Positions 24,720 to 31,832 of a stretch of DNA of 35,541 nucleotides are shown in pieces. A model generated the notes under the pieces. It had not been told where the DNA came from and did not search any database. It saw only the letters and a list, made by a program, of their open reading frames with translations. The DNA comes from Bacteroidales bacterium (GTDB taxonomy: Bacteria; Bacteroidota; Bacteroidia; Bacteroidales; JAADJA01): positions 1 to 35,541 of the forward strand of contig JAIOZL010000046.1 in NCBI GenBank assembly GCA_021740645.1. The letters run 5' to 3'. A program made the translations under genes and the position numbers. Each line of letters opens with the position of its first letter. Within the stretch, counting starts at the first letter, position 1.

Positions 24720-25397
24720 TTAAATTGTTTTTGTTATCAATTCTTTTATCAGATTAGTTCGCTCTAATTCAATCTCCACTAAAGTTTTTTCGAGGTCGCT
24801 GTTCGTATTGTATTTATTCATGTGCGATAAAATATCTTTCTTTGATTTTTCCAAAAAATTTAATTCTTCTTCCATTTTTTTAAATTCATCCATAGAACAG
24901 ATTTGCGGTTTTTCGTTACATAGGAGTTTAAGAACACCGGCGAAATCTGCATCTTCTTCCACCCATTGTTGGGTATTGTTTAATTCAACCCACTGCTCTG
25001 AATAGTTTAAATTATTATCAGAATTGTTTTGTAAAAAATAAATGAGCATCCCGATCAATAACATCGCTGCTGCTGTGGAAGTCCATTTCACAAAGCGGAT
25101 TAATTTAGATGGGGAGGGTTTCCTAACTTTCTGGTTAAGCTTTTGATCAATATTATCCCAAACACTATCGGGTGGATCATATTGAGAAAGCCTATTAATT
25201 TTTTCCCGTTTGGCCAATTCCGCATCTATCAAATTCCAAAGTGCTTTAGGCGGACTTAGCTGGGATAATTTTGACTTCAACTTAATACCGGTTTTTTTAT
25301 CCAGTTCAGATGAAATTGCTTCCCACACTTTTTCGTCAGGTGAATGGTGAGATAAACTTCTCAACCAATTACTTAATATGTTTTTGTACATTTCCAT
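24720..25397 (-). CDS. Membrane protein with three PPxxxW repeats, candidate anti-sigma factor
   Basis: The 225-residue single-pass protein follows the ECF sigma gene by two bases, the usual anti-sigma position. The cytoplasmic N-terminal half has three aligned repeats: LSHHSPDEKVWEAISSELDK (about 15-34), LSQLSPPKALWNLIDAELAK (44-63) and LSQYDPPDSVWDNIDQKLNQ (70-89), each with the frame LS-x3-P-P/D-x3-W-x2-I-x3-L. A membrane segment is at about 108-123, then an acidic, helical extracytoplasmic region with three Cys-poor helices. There is no HxxxCxxC zinc motif as in ZAS-type anti-sigma factors. The anti-sigma role is inferred from position and topology. Confidence 0.7.
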   Translation of the reverse strand: MEMYKNILSNWLRSLSHHSPDEKVWEAISSELDKKTGIKLKSKLSQLSPPKALWNLIDAELAKREKINRLSQYDPPDSVWDNIDQKLNQKVRKPSPSKLIRFVKWTSTAAAMLLIGMLIYFLQNNSDNNLNYSEQWVELNNTQQWVEEDADFAGVLKLLCNEKPQICSMDEFKKMEEELNFLEKSKKDILSHMNKYNTNSDLEKTLVEIELERTNLIKELITKTI

Positions 25398-25399
25398 TC

Positions 25400-25921
25400 T
25401 TAATGAAAGTCTTTGAGTTTTGCCTGGAGTTCGCGCTTCGCCTTAAATAATTGTGTTTTCGATGTATTTACTGAAATGTCCAACATCTCAGCAATTTCCT
25501 TATGTTTAAAACCCTCAACTTCATATAAAATAAAAATGGACCGGTATCCTTCTGGGAGGGAAGCGATGGCTTTTTCGAGATATTGTACATCTTCAATGGA
25601 GCTCCAGTCGATTGACTCCCCCCCTGCCACTTCATCCAAATCTATAAAGTGAATCTTATTCCGGATCTTTTTCAGGGCTGCCCGTGCGATGATAGTATGT
25701 ATCCAGGTACTCAATTTAGCTTTTCCACGAAAGGATTGAAGGCTTTCAAAAACCTGCAGGAAGCCCTCCTGTAAAACGTCGTTTGCGTCGTCGAAGTTGT
25801 TGGTAATTCTATAGGATAAAGTATACATAGCCGTTTTGTATTGATCATACAAAGCCTTTTGAGCCCCTCTGTCGTTTTTCAGACAGCCTTCTATTATGTT
25901 CTCTTCGTTAAATTGTGGCAT
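25400..25921 (-). CDS. ECF-family RNA polymerase sigma factor
   Basis: The 173-residue protein has sigma region 2 (about 20-85; ALYDQYKTAMYTLSYRI, DANDVLQEGFLQVFESLQSF, LSTWIHTIIARAALKKIR) and region 4 (about 115-170; LPEGYRSIFILYEVEGFKHKEIAEMLDISVNTSKTQLFKAKREL). Region 3 is absent, as in ECF sigma factors. The ATG at 25921 is preferred to the TTG one codon upstream. It heads the five-gene operon and probably controls it and its envelope targets. The upstream gap contains a CCAGA/TCTGG inverted repeat at 25960-25977. Confidence 0.93.
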   Translation of the reverse strand: MPQFNEENIIEGCLKNDRGAQKALYDQYKTAMYTLSYRITNNFDDANDVLQEGFLQVFESLQSFRGKAKLSTWIHTIIARAALKKIRNKIHFIDLDEVAGGESIDWSSIEDVQYLEKAIASLPEGYRSIFILYEVEGFKHKEIAEMLDISVNTSKTQLFKAKRELQAKLKDFH

Positions 25922-25959
25922 CAATTCAGCTTTGCCTTTATTTGTTAGTGATCAATAAA

Positions 25960-25977
25960 CCAGAAATGGTTGTCTGG
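25960..25977. repeat. Short inverted repeat upstream of the ECF sigma operon
   Basis: CCAGA at 25960-25964 and TCTGG at 25973-25977 form a five-bp dyad with an eight-base spacer, 39 bases upstream of the sigma gene. It could be an operator or a weak leader hairpin. The rest of the 213-base gap shows no gene. Confidence 0.25.
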
Positions 25978-26134
25978 CGAATTTCATTTGAATAGATAAA
26001 AGTTGATACTATCACAGATAAAAATAATACTTTCATATGCAGTATCGACCGCTACTGGTAATCAGAATGAAGAATTTAAGATTTTTTAATGTTGTTTGGA
26101 CAGGAATTCCTGATAATTAATTTACAGAGCATTA

Positions 26135-26614
26135 TTAAAGTATCAGCTCCCAATACCCCACATCTATCCATTTTTCGAATTTAAAACCCACCTCTTTGAA
26201 ATGGGCTACTTTTTTAAATCCAAAGCTTTCATGAAAGGCAATGCTGGGATTATTAGGGAGGGCAATTCCTCCAATAATGGCATGTATATTAAATGGAATT
26301 AAGCGGTTGAAAAGTTCAGTATACAATCCCCGGCCAATGCCCTTGCCTGTATATCCCCGCCTAAGGTAAATAGTACTTTCTGCACTATACTTATAGGCAC
26401 ATCTTGATTTCCATTCTGAAGCATAGGCAAATCCTAAAATCGCATCGCCCTCTTCAAATACAATCCAGGGAAATTTTGTTGAAGTGTTGATACGCTCCTT
26501 CATTTCAGATTCTGGAACAGGTTTTTCTTCAAAAGTAAAAATATCGTGAAGGATATAATGATTATAGATTTCGCAGATTTGTGATGCATCCTCAGGTATT
26601 ATTTGTCTGATCAT
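26135..26614 (-). CDS. GNAT acetyltransferase of the phosphinothricin/amino-acid N-acetyltransferase type
   Basis: The 159-residue protein matches the Pat/MnaT group along its length. It opens IRQIIPEDASQICEIYNHYI, then TFEEKPVPESEMKERI. The acetyl-CoA loop is RRGYTGKGIGRGLY, followed by IGGIALPNNPSIAFHESFGFKKVAHFKEVGFKF, and it ends WIDVGYWELIL. Relatives acetylate methionine sulfoximine/sulfone, phosphinothricin or other amino acids; the natural substrate here is unknown. It stands alone, downstream of the DUF3570 cluster and separated from it by about 50 bases. Confidence 0.88.
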   Translation of the reverse strand: MIRQIIPEDASQICEIYNHYILHDIFTFEEKPVPESEMKERINTSTKFPWIVFEEGDAILGFAYASEWKSRCAYKYSAESTIYLRRGYTGKGIGRGLYTELFNRLIPFNIHAIIGGIALPNNPSIAFHESFGFKKVAHFKEVGFKFEKWIDVGYWELIL

Positions 26615-26664
26615 TTTATTCGGAGCTATTCCATATTTAGTTTAGGGATATTCTTCTTTATTTT

Positions 26665-27927
26665 TTATAAACTTATCAGTTTTAAGTGAACGGAGATGAT
26701 ATTTGAGTTTAAACCATCAGTTCGGGAATAATAACCATAACGAAGATTAAGCTCAGCCAACTTCGTACTTATTCTCTTCCAGTTTATTACACCTGAAGGG
26801 GGTGCAAACCTAAGGCCAATTCCTGCAAAGTGGCTTGTAAACTCAGAAAGGTCATAGTCGTTTGAATAATAGTCTTGTACCATATAAGAAGACTCGGAAA
26901 AATAAAAATAATCCATTGCCTGCTGGCTGTAAAAACGATAAGAAGGGTAAACCGAGAACCATGGTTTTATTTTTATCGGAAGTTCAAGGCTAAATGTATG
27001 CGCACTAATTCCCCATGAATCCTGGTAGTACCGATAATAAAACCTGGCTATAAAAAAATCGCTGAAAAAATAATTCAGGCGAAGGCCAATGGGATACTTA
27101 AACCTTTTATCAGGTAGCTTCTCCACCATTATTGTATCCTTAAATGCAGTACGGTGAAATGGTGTAGATAGCAATCCGGCCTGGTAAATACCATCGGATA
27201 AAAGGGAAGCCTGAAAACGTTTTGAAAGTACCTGTGAATACACTAAAGATACTGAATGCGAATTTCGGGGTTTTGTGTCCACTCCTTCATCATCTTCATT
27301 TCCGGCAGGATATCCCGGTGGCCTCAGTTCATATGGATAAATCACTTTCCAAGTATCAAAAAAGGATTGCCAGGAAAAACTGAAGTCCCTGTTTTCATCA
27401 CTTGAGAATTTTGAAAAGGACCCACCGATCCCCAGAGATTTATAATCATACTCCGTAGAAAGGGATAAACTTCCCCCCATAGAATAATGCCTTAATCTAT
27501 TTAAATGAGTATAAGAAATGGCAGGGTAAACCCTTACATCCCCAGAGGATGCACTGGATATTGTTTCCGGGTTAATATTATCCGATGAAGCTGAGCTGTA
27601 TGCATCTATCCCTACTTTCAGATTAATGCTATTTTCATTCCCTTCTTTTATTCCATCCACCAGTAAATTAATCTCTATATTGGTGGCCAGATCAGTCAAT
27701 TGTTCTGTGCCCACACCACCCGTTACTGCTGAATGATATCCTTCCTGAGAATAATAACTCATAATCAGGTCGGCTTCAACTTTCTTTATTTTTCGGGTTT
27801 GATAAGTTGAGGTATCTTTTTCGACCTGTGCAAACAATATATTGGCACTTAAAATGAAAAGAAATATCACCAGTAAGCTTTTCAGCCTTTTAATTGCAGC
27901 CACATCCCCCTCCTGTTTTTCCTCCAT
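26665..27927 (-). CDS. DUF3570 family outer-membrane barrel-like protein
   Basis: The protein of about 420 residues has a signal peptide (RLKSLLVIFLFILSANILFAQ). Family marks follow: KVEADLIMSYYSQEGYHSAVTGGVGTEQL, then long alternating strands, SYTHLNRLRHYSMGGSLSLSTEYDY, and a strand-rich C-terminus. DUF3570 proteins are predicted outer-membrane barrels of unknown function. Start choice is uncertain: the ATG at 27927 overlaps the DUF4266 gene by 38 bases; a GTG at 27903 would give a more compact signal peptide and a 14-base overlap. It is the third gene of a unit with the thioredoxin-ApbE fusion and DUF4266. Confidence 0.82.
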   Translation of the reverse strand: MEEKQEGDVAAIKRLKSLLVIFLFILSANILFAQVEKDTSTYQTRKIKKVEADLIMSYYSQEGYHSAVTGGVGTEQLTDLATNIEINLLVDGIKEGNENSINLKVGIDAYSSASSDNINPETISSASSGDVRVYPAISYTHLNRLRHYSMGGSLSLSTEYDYKSLGIGGSFSKFSSDENRDFSFSWQSFFDTWKVIYPYELRPPGYPAGNEDDEGVDTKPRNSHSVSLVYSQVLSKRFQASLLSDGIYQAGLLSTPFHRTAFKDTIMVEKLPDKRFKYPIGLRLNYFFSDFFIARFYYRYYQDSWGISAHTFSLELPIKIKPWFSVYPSYRFYSQQAMDYFYFSESSYMVQDYYSNDYDLSEFTSHFAGIGLRFAPPSGVINWKRISTKLAELNLRYGYYSRTDGLNSNIISVHLKLISL

Positions 27928-28090
27928 TTGCACCAGCCGATCCTTCGCGGTAAAAATGAAAATAAGATTCGAAACGTTCCACTGTGCGACTCGCCAATTT
28001 CATTTCTGAATCGTTCAGATAGGCTTTTTGATAAGGTTTGACAGAAACACATGAGTTTATAATGATGCCCAGGACGAAAATGAATATCAT
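27890..28090 (-). CDS. DUF4266 small lipoprotein ending in a Gly-Cys motif
   Basis: The 66-residue lipoprotein (ATG at 28090) has signal peptide IFIFVLGIIINSC, with the lipid-modified Cys followed by VSVKPYQKAYLNDSEMKLA, the DUF4266 opening. The mature part is short and helical, then turns into the flexible tail REGSAGANGGKTGGGCGCN, with two Cys in a Gly-rich end that is strongly conserved in the family as I remember it. A longer start at 28135 would overlap the upstream gene by 38 bases and is less likely. The tail suggests metal binding, redox or modification, but none is demonstrated. It lies between a secreted thioredoxin-ApbE fusion and a DUF3570 barrel. Confidence 0.85.
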   Translation of the reverse strand: MIFIFVLGIIINSCVSVKPYQKAYLNDSEMKLASRTVERFESYFHFYREGSAGANGGKTGGGCGCN

Positions 28091-28097
28091 TTTAAAG

Positions 28098-29477
28098 CTA
28101 ATAAATTTTGATGTTGTCCGAATAAAATATTTCATCCTCTTCGTTTATAATTATACTTTCAATTTGATCAAGTTGATTGATTAGGTCCAGTCCTACCTCC
28201 TTCCCTAGAACAAATACAGCAGTTGCAAGTGCATCAGCCAGCTCAGCATTTGGGGCAATTACAGTAATACTCTTTAACCCTGAAGCGGGGAACCCAGTAC
28301 GTGGATCAATAATATGTGAGTATTTCTTCCCATCGATCACCACAAACTTTTCATAATCCCCTGAGGTTACTACCGCCTTATTTGTAATTTTCAGTGACGA
28401 GAAGGGCATATTCCTGAAATTTGGATTAGCAATACCGATGGTCCAAATATCATTATCAACCGGCTGGCCCCAAATGGTCATATCGCCACTGGCATTAATT
28501 ACACCAGCAGTAATACCCATGTCACTTAGTTTCTTTTTTACACACTCTGCTGCATATCCTTTGCCAATCGCCCCAAATCCAATTTTCATCCCCTTTTCTT
28601 TCAAAAAAACAGTATTGTTTGTTTCATCCGTTTCAATATTTTTATAATTAATCCGCTTCACTGCCAGCAATGTTTCAGATGAATCGGGAAGAGAAGTCAT
28701 CGTTCCGTCAAATTTCCATAAATTTTCATCAATTGAACCAAAACTTATATCAAAGGCGCCCTGTGTAATTTTTGAAATTTCTTTCGACCGCACAATTAAT
28801 TGGACCAACTCCTTATCCACTTTCACAGGTTTTATTCCTGCGTTGCTATTTATTTTACTGGTCTGGCTTTTGTCATCCCAACTTGAAATTAAATTTTCGA
28901 CCCGTTTAATTTCATTGATTGCTACTTCAAGGGCTTTATCAAACTGCATTTGATCTTCCGCTTGAATTGAAAAATCAAACCTGCATCCCATTAATTTGGT
29001 GCTATGCTTGTAAATTTTTTGTGCTGATTTTTTTTCAGGAAGAAATTGAGCAATTTCCCCGATAAAATCCTGAACGCTTCCTTTTGGGAACCCTATCCAT
29101 TCCTTTACAATTTTTTCATCTGTAGTAAATAATATAGTTTTAGGGAAGTCGCCATCCAAATTATATTTTTCAGCAAGCGCTTCATTTTGTTTTATTTGAA
29201 TCTCAGAAAGTTTGTTTTTCCTTTGGCGTGGAAAATCCGCGTTTACTAAAATCAAATTCTGGGCGGCAAATTCTTTGAAAGATGGGTTCGAGAAAATTTC
29301 ATTCTTCATTTTAATACACGGCCCACACCAATCTGAGCCAGAAAAATTTAGCATAATAAATTTCTGATTTTTAACAGCGATAATCTTAGCTTCATCAAAA
29401 TTGGTTAACATATCCTGTCCATATGAAGGCAAGATTCCTGGAATAACAATTAAGATTGAAACTAAAATTCTGTACAT
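28098..29477 (-). CDS. Secreted thioredoxin-ApbE (FAD:protein FMN transferase) fusion
   Basis: The 459-residue protein starts at ATG 29477 with a signal peptide (YRILVSILIVIPGILPSYGQ). Residues about 25-150 form a thioredoxin-like domain with active site WCGPC at 50-54 and the cis-Pro region GDFPKTILF. Residues about 155-455 form an ApbE domain: MGCRFDF (normally MGT), SSWDDKSQTSKIN, GFGAIGKGYAAE at 301-311, INASGDM at 328-333, HIIDPRTG at 388-395 and the metal-site ADALATA at 414-420. ApbE moves FMN from FAD onto Ser/Thr of extracytoplasmic proteins. A longer reading to 29591 would cross a promoter box, so I reject it. DUF4266 and DUF3570 genes follow directly. The fusion suggests a periplasmic redox role. 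Confidence 0.9.
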   Translation of the reverse strand: MYRILVSILIVIPGILPSYGQDMLTNFDEAKIIAVKNQKFIMLNFSGSDWCGPCIKMKNEIFSNPSFKEFAAQNLILVNADFPRQRKNKLSEIQIKQNEALAEKYNLDGDFPKTILFTTDEKIVKEWIGFPKGSVQDFIGEIAQFLPEKKSAQKIYKHSTKLMGCRFDFSIQAEDQMQFDKALEVAINEIKRVENLISSWDDKSQTSKINSNAGIKPVKVDKELVQLIVRSKEISKITQGAFDISFGSIDENLWKFDGTMTSLPDSSETLLAVKRINYKNIETDETNNTVFLKEKGMKIGFGAIGKGYAAECVKKKLSDMGITAGVINASGDMTIWGQPVDNDIWTIGIANPNFRNMPFSSLKITNKAVVTSGDYEKFVVIDGKKYSHIIDPRTGFPASGLKSITVIAPNAELADALATAVFVLGKEVGLDLINQLDQIESIIINEEDEIFYSDNIKIY

Positions 29478-29534
29478 AATTTCTGTGGTTTTTTTAACTT
29501 GATTAACGCGAAATAAAAAGTACAAATTGCGGCG

Positions 29535-29542
29535 CAAAAATA
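29535..29542 (-). promoter_or_regulatory. -7 promoter box of the thioredoxin-ApbE operon
   Basis: CAAAAATA on the plus strand gives TATTTTTG on the minus strand, an exact TAnnTTTG match. It lies 58 bases before the preferred ATG at 29477, which supports that start. Confidence 0.45.
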
Positions 29543-29652
29543 AACAAAAGGAATTAAGTAATTTTATACCATAATTAAATTCGAAATCCAAATATTAAAA
29601 GATTATTACAGGGTGTTATAAAATATTAAGTTTATTTGCAAAAAATGAGAAC

Positions 29653-30126
29653 ATGAAATCTATAATAACAATTTTGGCAGTTATAATGTCTGCCTCTATC
29701 CTCTTTGGGCAAAAACAAATTAACAATTTCGAAGAATTAATGGAGGCCCTTAACAGTGGTAAAGAAGTTCGGGCAATATTCCATTATAAAAAATGCCAGT
29801 TGATCAGCGATAATGAAATTGAAGAAAAAGTTCCTGATGCAGTCGGCGGTATGTCCATCGAGGTTTATGAATATTTTGCCCCAATGGCTGTGTATAATAA
29901 GGAAGCTTTTGTTGTATCAAGCACCAGTAAGCTCATTCAAAACCCCTTGGGGGATGGATATGTTTATAATTATGTGAAAGTAAAAGTAGATGCGACTAAC
30001 AAAGTTAAGGTAACCGCAGTCTATCTTAATCCGTTAACTTATGAAGAAAACATGTCGGAGAATTTTTTCACGGAAATGAAAAATAAAGATACTGATGGTG
30101 GGGCTGAATTTTTTGTTATTGATTGA
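29653..30126 (+). CDS. VirK-like secreted protein
   Basis: The 157-residue protein has a signal peptide (KSIITILAVIMSASILFGQ). The mature part opens INNFEELMEALNSGKEVRAIFHYKKCQL, which resembles VirK-family proteins (an NFxELMxALxxGxxVRxxxxYxxC pattern). A strand-rich middle and an acidic end (NKDTDGGAEFFVID) follow. The family has no settled function in this phylum. A multi-hairpin repeat element begins about 75 bases after its stop. Confidence 0.6.
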   Translation: MKSIITILAVIMSASILFGQKQINNFEELMEALNSGKEVRAIFHYKKCQLISDNEIEEKVPDAVGGMSIEVYEYFAPMAVYNKEAFVVSSTSKLIQNPLGDGYVYNYVKVKVDATNKVKVTAVYLNPLTYEENMSENFFTEMKNKDTDGGAEFFVID

Positions 30127-30201
30127 GATGGTTTAATTTCCCGGAAAGTTACAAGTATCCCCTCTTATTACAAATTTTACAGAAAAAATACGCAAAAGTT
30201 A

Positions 30202-30321
30202 AGCCCACCTTCGCTTCCTAAAACAGGAAACTTCGGTGGGCTATGTCGGGGTGGGGATCCCGCTGCTAAGCGGGAGAACTCACGACCTTCCCGCCTGCGG
30301 CGGGACGCGCTAATCAGCCGT
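30202..30321. repeat. tRNA-like multi-palindrome repeat element
   Basis: Three hairpins follow one another. AGCCCACC 30202-30209 pairs with GGTGGGCT 30235-30242, with an inner TTCCT/AGGAA stem. TCCCGCT 30258-30264 pairs with AGCGGGA 30269-30275. TCCCGCC 30289-30295 pairs with GGCGGGA 30299-30305. Between the first and second is TGTCGGGGTGGGGA (30244-30257), identical in 14 bases to the 3' end of the tRNA-Pro at 30591-30604. On the minus strand, GGCTGATTAGCGC at the far side looks like a tRNA D-arm, so the unit reads as a tRNA-derived remnant with its T-loop replaced by a palindrome. GC content is far above the surroundings. The end of the GIY-YIG gene lies inside it. Confidence 0.7.
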
Positions 30322-30552
30322 TGGGGTGCCCTCCAAATACCTCTTAATTCCACGTTTCTTTATTCTTGATTCTAAATTAACAGCCTCCTGGCGTGAGGTG
30401 CACTCAAATGTTTTTATCAATTTCCATGGTTTGCCCGTTTTGGTATATTTCGAATGACCAGAATTATGCTCATTTAGTCTGCGGACAATGTCATTTGTAT
30501 GCCCAACATAGTATTTCCCGAGCGTGTTGCTGTATAAGATATATACTTGCAT
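30310..30552 (-). CDS. Small GIY-YIG domain endonuclease-like protein
   Basis: The 80-residue protein is a minimal GIY-YIG domain of the UvrC/YhbQ-like group: VYILYS at 3-8 and YYVGHT at 14-19 stand for the GIY and YIG strands, followed by DIVRRLNEHNSG, KPWKLIKTFE and the catalytic-type Glu at 61 in NLESRIKKRG. Such single-domain proteins are numerous in Bacteroidota and mostly uncharacterised. Its last codons and stop lie in the tRNA-like palindromic element. A terminator-like hairpin and a tRNA gene lie just upstream on the same strand. Confidence 0.8.
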   Translation of the reverse strand: MQVYILYSNTLGKYYVGHTNDIVRRLNEHNSGHSKYTKTGKPWKLIKTFECTSRQEAVNLESRIKKRGIKRYLEGTPTAD

Positions 30553-30558
30553 GGTTAA

Positions 30559-30590
30559 TAAAAAACCTGACTCTATTAAGAGGCTTTTTT
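30559..30590 (-). terminator. Probable terminator between tRNA-Pro and the GIY-YIG gene
   Basis: CTCT at 30571-30574 pairs with AGAG at 30579-30582 around ATTA, with flanking A6 and T6 runs that pair and give a U-run on the minus strand. It follows the tRNA 3' end directly. Confidence 0.55.
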
Positions 30591-30592
30591 TG

Positions 30593-30666
<74 letters not shown>

Positions 30667-30680
30667 AAAAAAATGATGCG

Positions 30681-30688
30681 CAAAGGTA
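30681..30688 (-). promoter_or_regulatory. -7 promoter box of tRNA-Pro
   Basis: CAAAGGTA on the plus strand gives TACCTTTG on the minus strand, an exact TAnnTTTG match 15 bases before the mature tRNA 5' end. CAAA strings at 30705 and 30711 may act as the -33 element. Confidence 0.6.
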
Positions 30689-30728
30689 AATAAAACTTAT
30701 TTCACAAATTCAAACTTTTTAGATTTAC

Positions 30729-31661
30729 CTACCAGCTATCTACCTCTTCTGCCTCCCAGTCATAATCAATATATTCCCAGGTAAACTCATTTCCATTCAC
30801 TTTAACCAATACAAAACCCTCCTCCATTCCGTTGTACCTTCCACCCCACCATCGTGAAGAAACAGCCCCGCCTGTTATAAAATGCGTCCCACCAACAATA
30901 ATCTCTTCAACAAAATGTAAATGTCCCTGCAATACCAACTTCAGATTGTGAGTTTCAAATAATTCCAGAACTTCTTTTGAATTTGCAATAGTCGTTGAAC
31001 TTCTATTGGCTACCAGGGAGCCTTCTTCGATTTGGGTGGCCACAGTAATAAAAGGAATATGGGTGCTAACTACGATTGGGGTCTCTGCATTAATTTGTGA
31101 TAAATCTTCTTGAATCCATTTTATTTGCACGCTATCAATCAAACCTATATACCGACTCTCACCTGTATCCTCAATACCATCAAGAATCATAAAATGCCAA
31201 CCCTTATAATCAAAGGAATAATAGCGTTGGCCAATCCGTGATTCAAACATTTTTTCACCATATTCAGGATGATCGTAATTTACACCACTTTTTCCATAAA
31301 TGCCAAATATTTCATGATTACCCATGGTATTATATACCGGCATATTAAATTTTTCGATAGTTTCGAGATACAAATTATAAAGCGAATCTGATCTCCCATA
31401 GGTCTGCCCAAGGGCATCCATTATCAAATCACCTCCGGTAATAACAAAATCCGGATTAATTTTATTCACCGAATCAATGGCTTGTGTAAAACCCTCCACC
31501 GCATTAAGCTCAGGTTGCAAGTGAATATCTGTAAGGAAAGCAAAAGTAAAATCCAGCTCCTGGCCACTGTCTTTAATGTCGTTATTTGACTTATGGGAAC
31601 AGCCAAGAAGAAGAAGAAGAAAAATAAATGAAAATGCTGAAAGTTGGCGTAATTGTTTCAT
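30729..31661 (-). CDS. Lipoprotein calcineurin-like metallophosphoesterase
   Basis: The 310-residue protein (ATG at 31661; a TTG at 31679 is also in frame) has a lipoprotein signal with LLLGC, Cys at 21. The metallophosphoesterase motifs are in order: LTDIHLQ (45-47), GGDLIMD (76-78), GNHE (114-117), VVSTHIPF and LQGHLHFVEE. The dinuclear metal site is therefore complete. Such enzymes hydrolyse phosphomonoesters or diesters at the cell envelope; the substrate is not evident. A -7 box (CAAATTTA on the plus strand, 31677-31684) lies just upstream. Confidence 0.9.
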   Translation of the reverse strand: MKQLRQLSAFSFIFLLLLLGCSHKSNNDIKDSGQELDFTFAFLTDIHLQPELNAVEGFTQAIDSVNKINPDFVITGGDLIMDALGQTYGRSDSLYNLYLETIEKFNMPVYNTMGNHEIFGIYGKSGVNYDHPEYGEKMFESRIGQRYYSFDYKGWHFMILDGIEDTGESRYIGLIDSVQIKWIQEDLSQINAETPIVVSTHIPFITVATQIEEGSLVANRSSTTIANSKEVLELFETHNLKLVLQGHLHFVEEIIVGGTHFITGGAVSSRWWGGRYNGMEEGFVLVKVNGNEFTWEYIDYDWEAEEVDSW

Positions 31662-31676
31662 GGATATTTTTTTTGA

Positions 31677-31684
31677 CAAATTTA
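31677..31684 (-). promoter_or_regulatory. -7 promoter box of the metallophosphoesterase gene
   Basis: The minus strand reads TAAATTTG, an exact TAnnTTTG match. Just upstream, AGTGG (31690-31694) and CCACT (31705-31709) form a dyad that could be an operator. Confidence 0.45.
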
Positions 31685-31802
31685 ATTAAAGTGGTTATAA
31701 TTTGCCACTAATCCTTGCCTAATATATCAAGCCTAATAACAAAGTTTTAATCAGCTTAATAATATCCATACAAAATAATGGTATTGTATTTAAAATAATA
31801 TT

Positions 31803-31810
31803 TAAATTTG
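31803..31810 (+). promoter_or_regulatory. -7 promoter box (TAAATTTG)
   Basis: This is an exact TAnnTTTG match 22 bases before the start of the membrane protein at 31833. It probably drives the 31833, DUF3822 and rsmD operon. Confidence 0.55.
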
Positions 31811-31832
31811 CGAATCAATAAAAACAACTGTT

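Noticed and set aside
28098..29591. Longer start for the thioredoxin-ApbE protein at 29591
   Set aside because: It would place the signal peptide 38 residues inside the protein and run through a -7 promoter box; the ATG at 29477 gives a normal signal peptide.
31608..31625. AGAAGAAG triplet run as a microsatellite
   Set aside because: It encodes the poly-Leu core of the phosphoesterase signal peptide and is explained by that.
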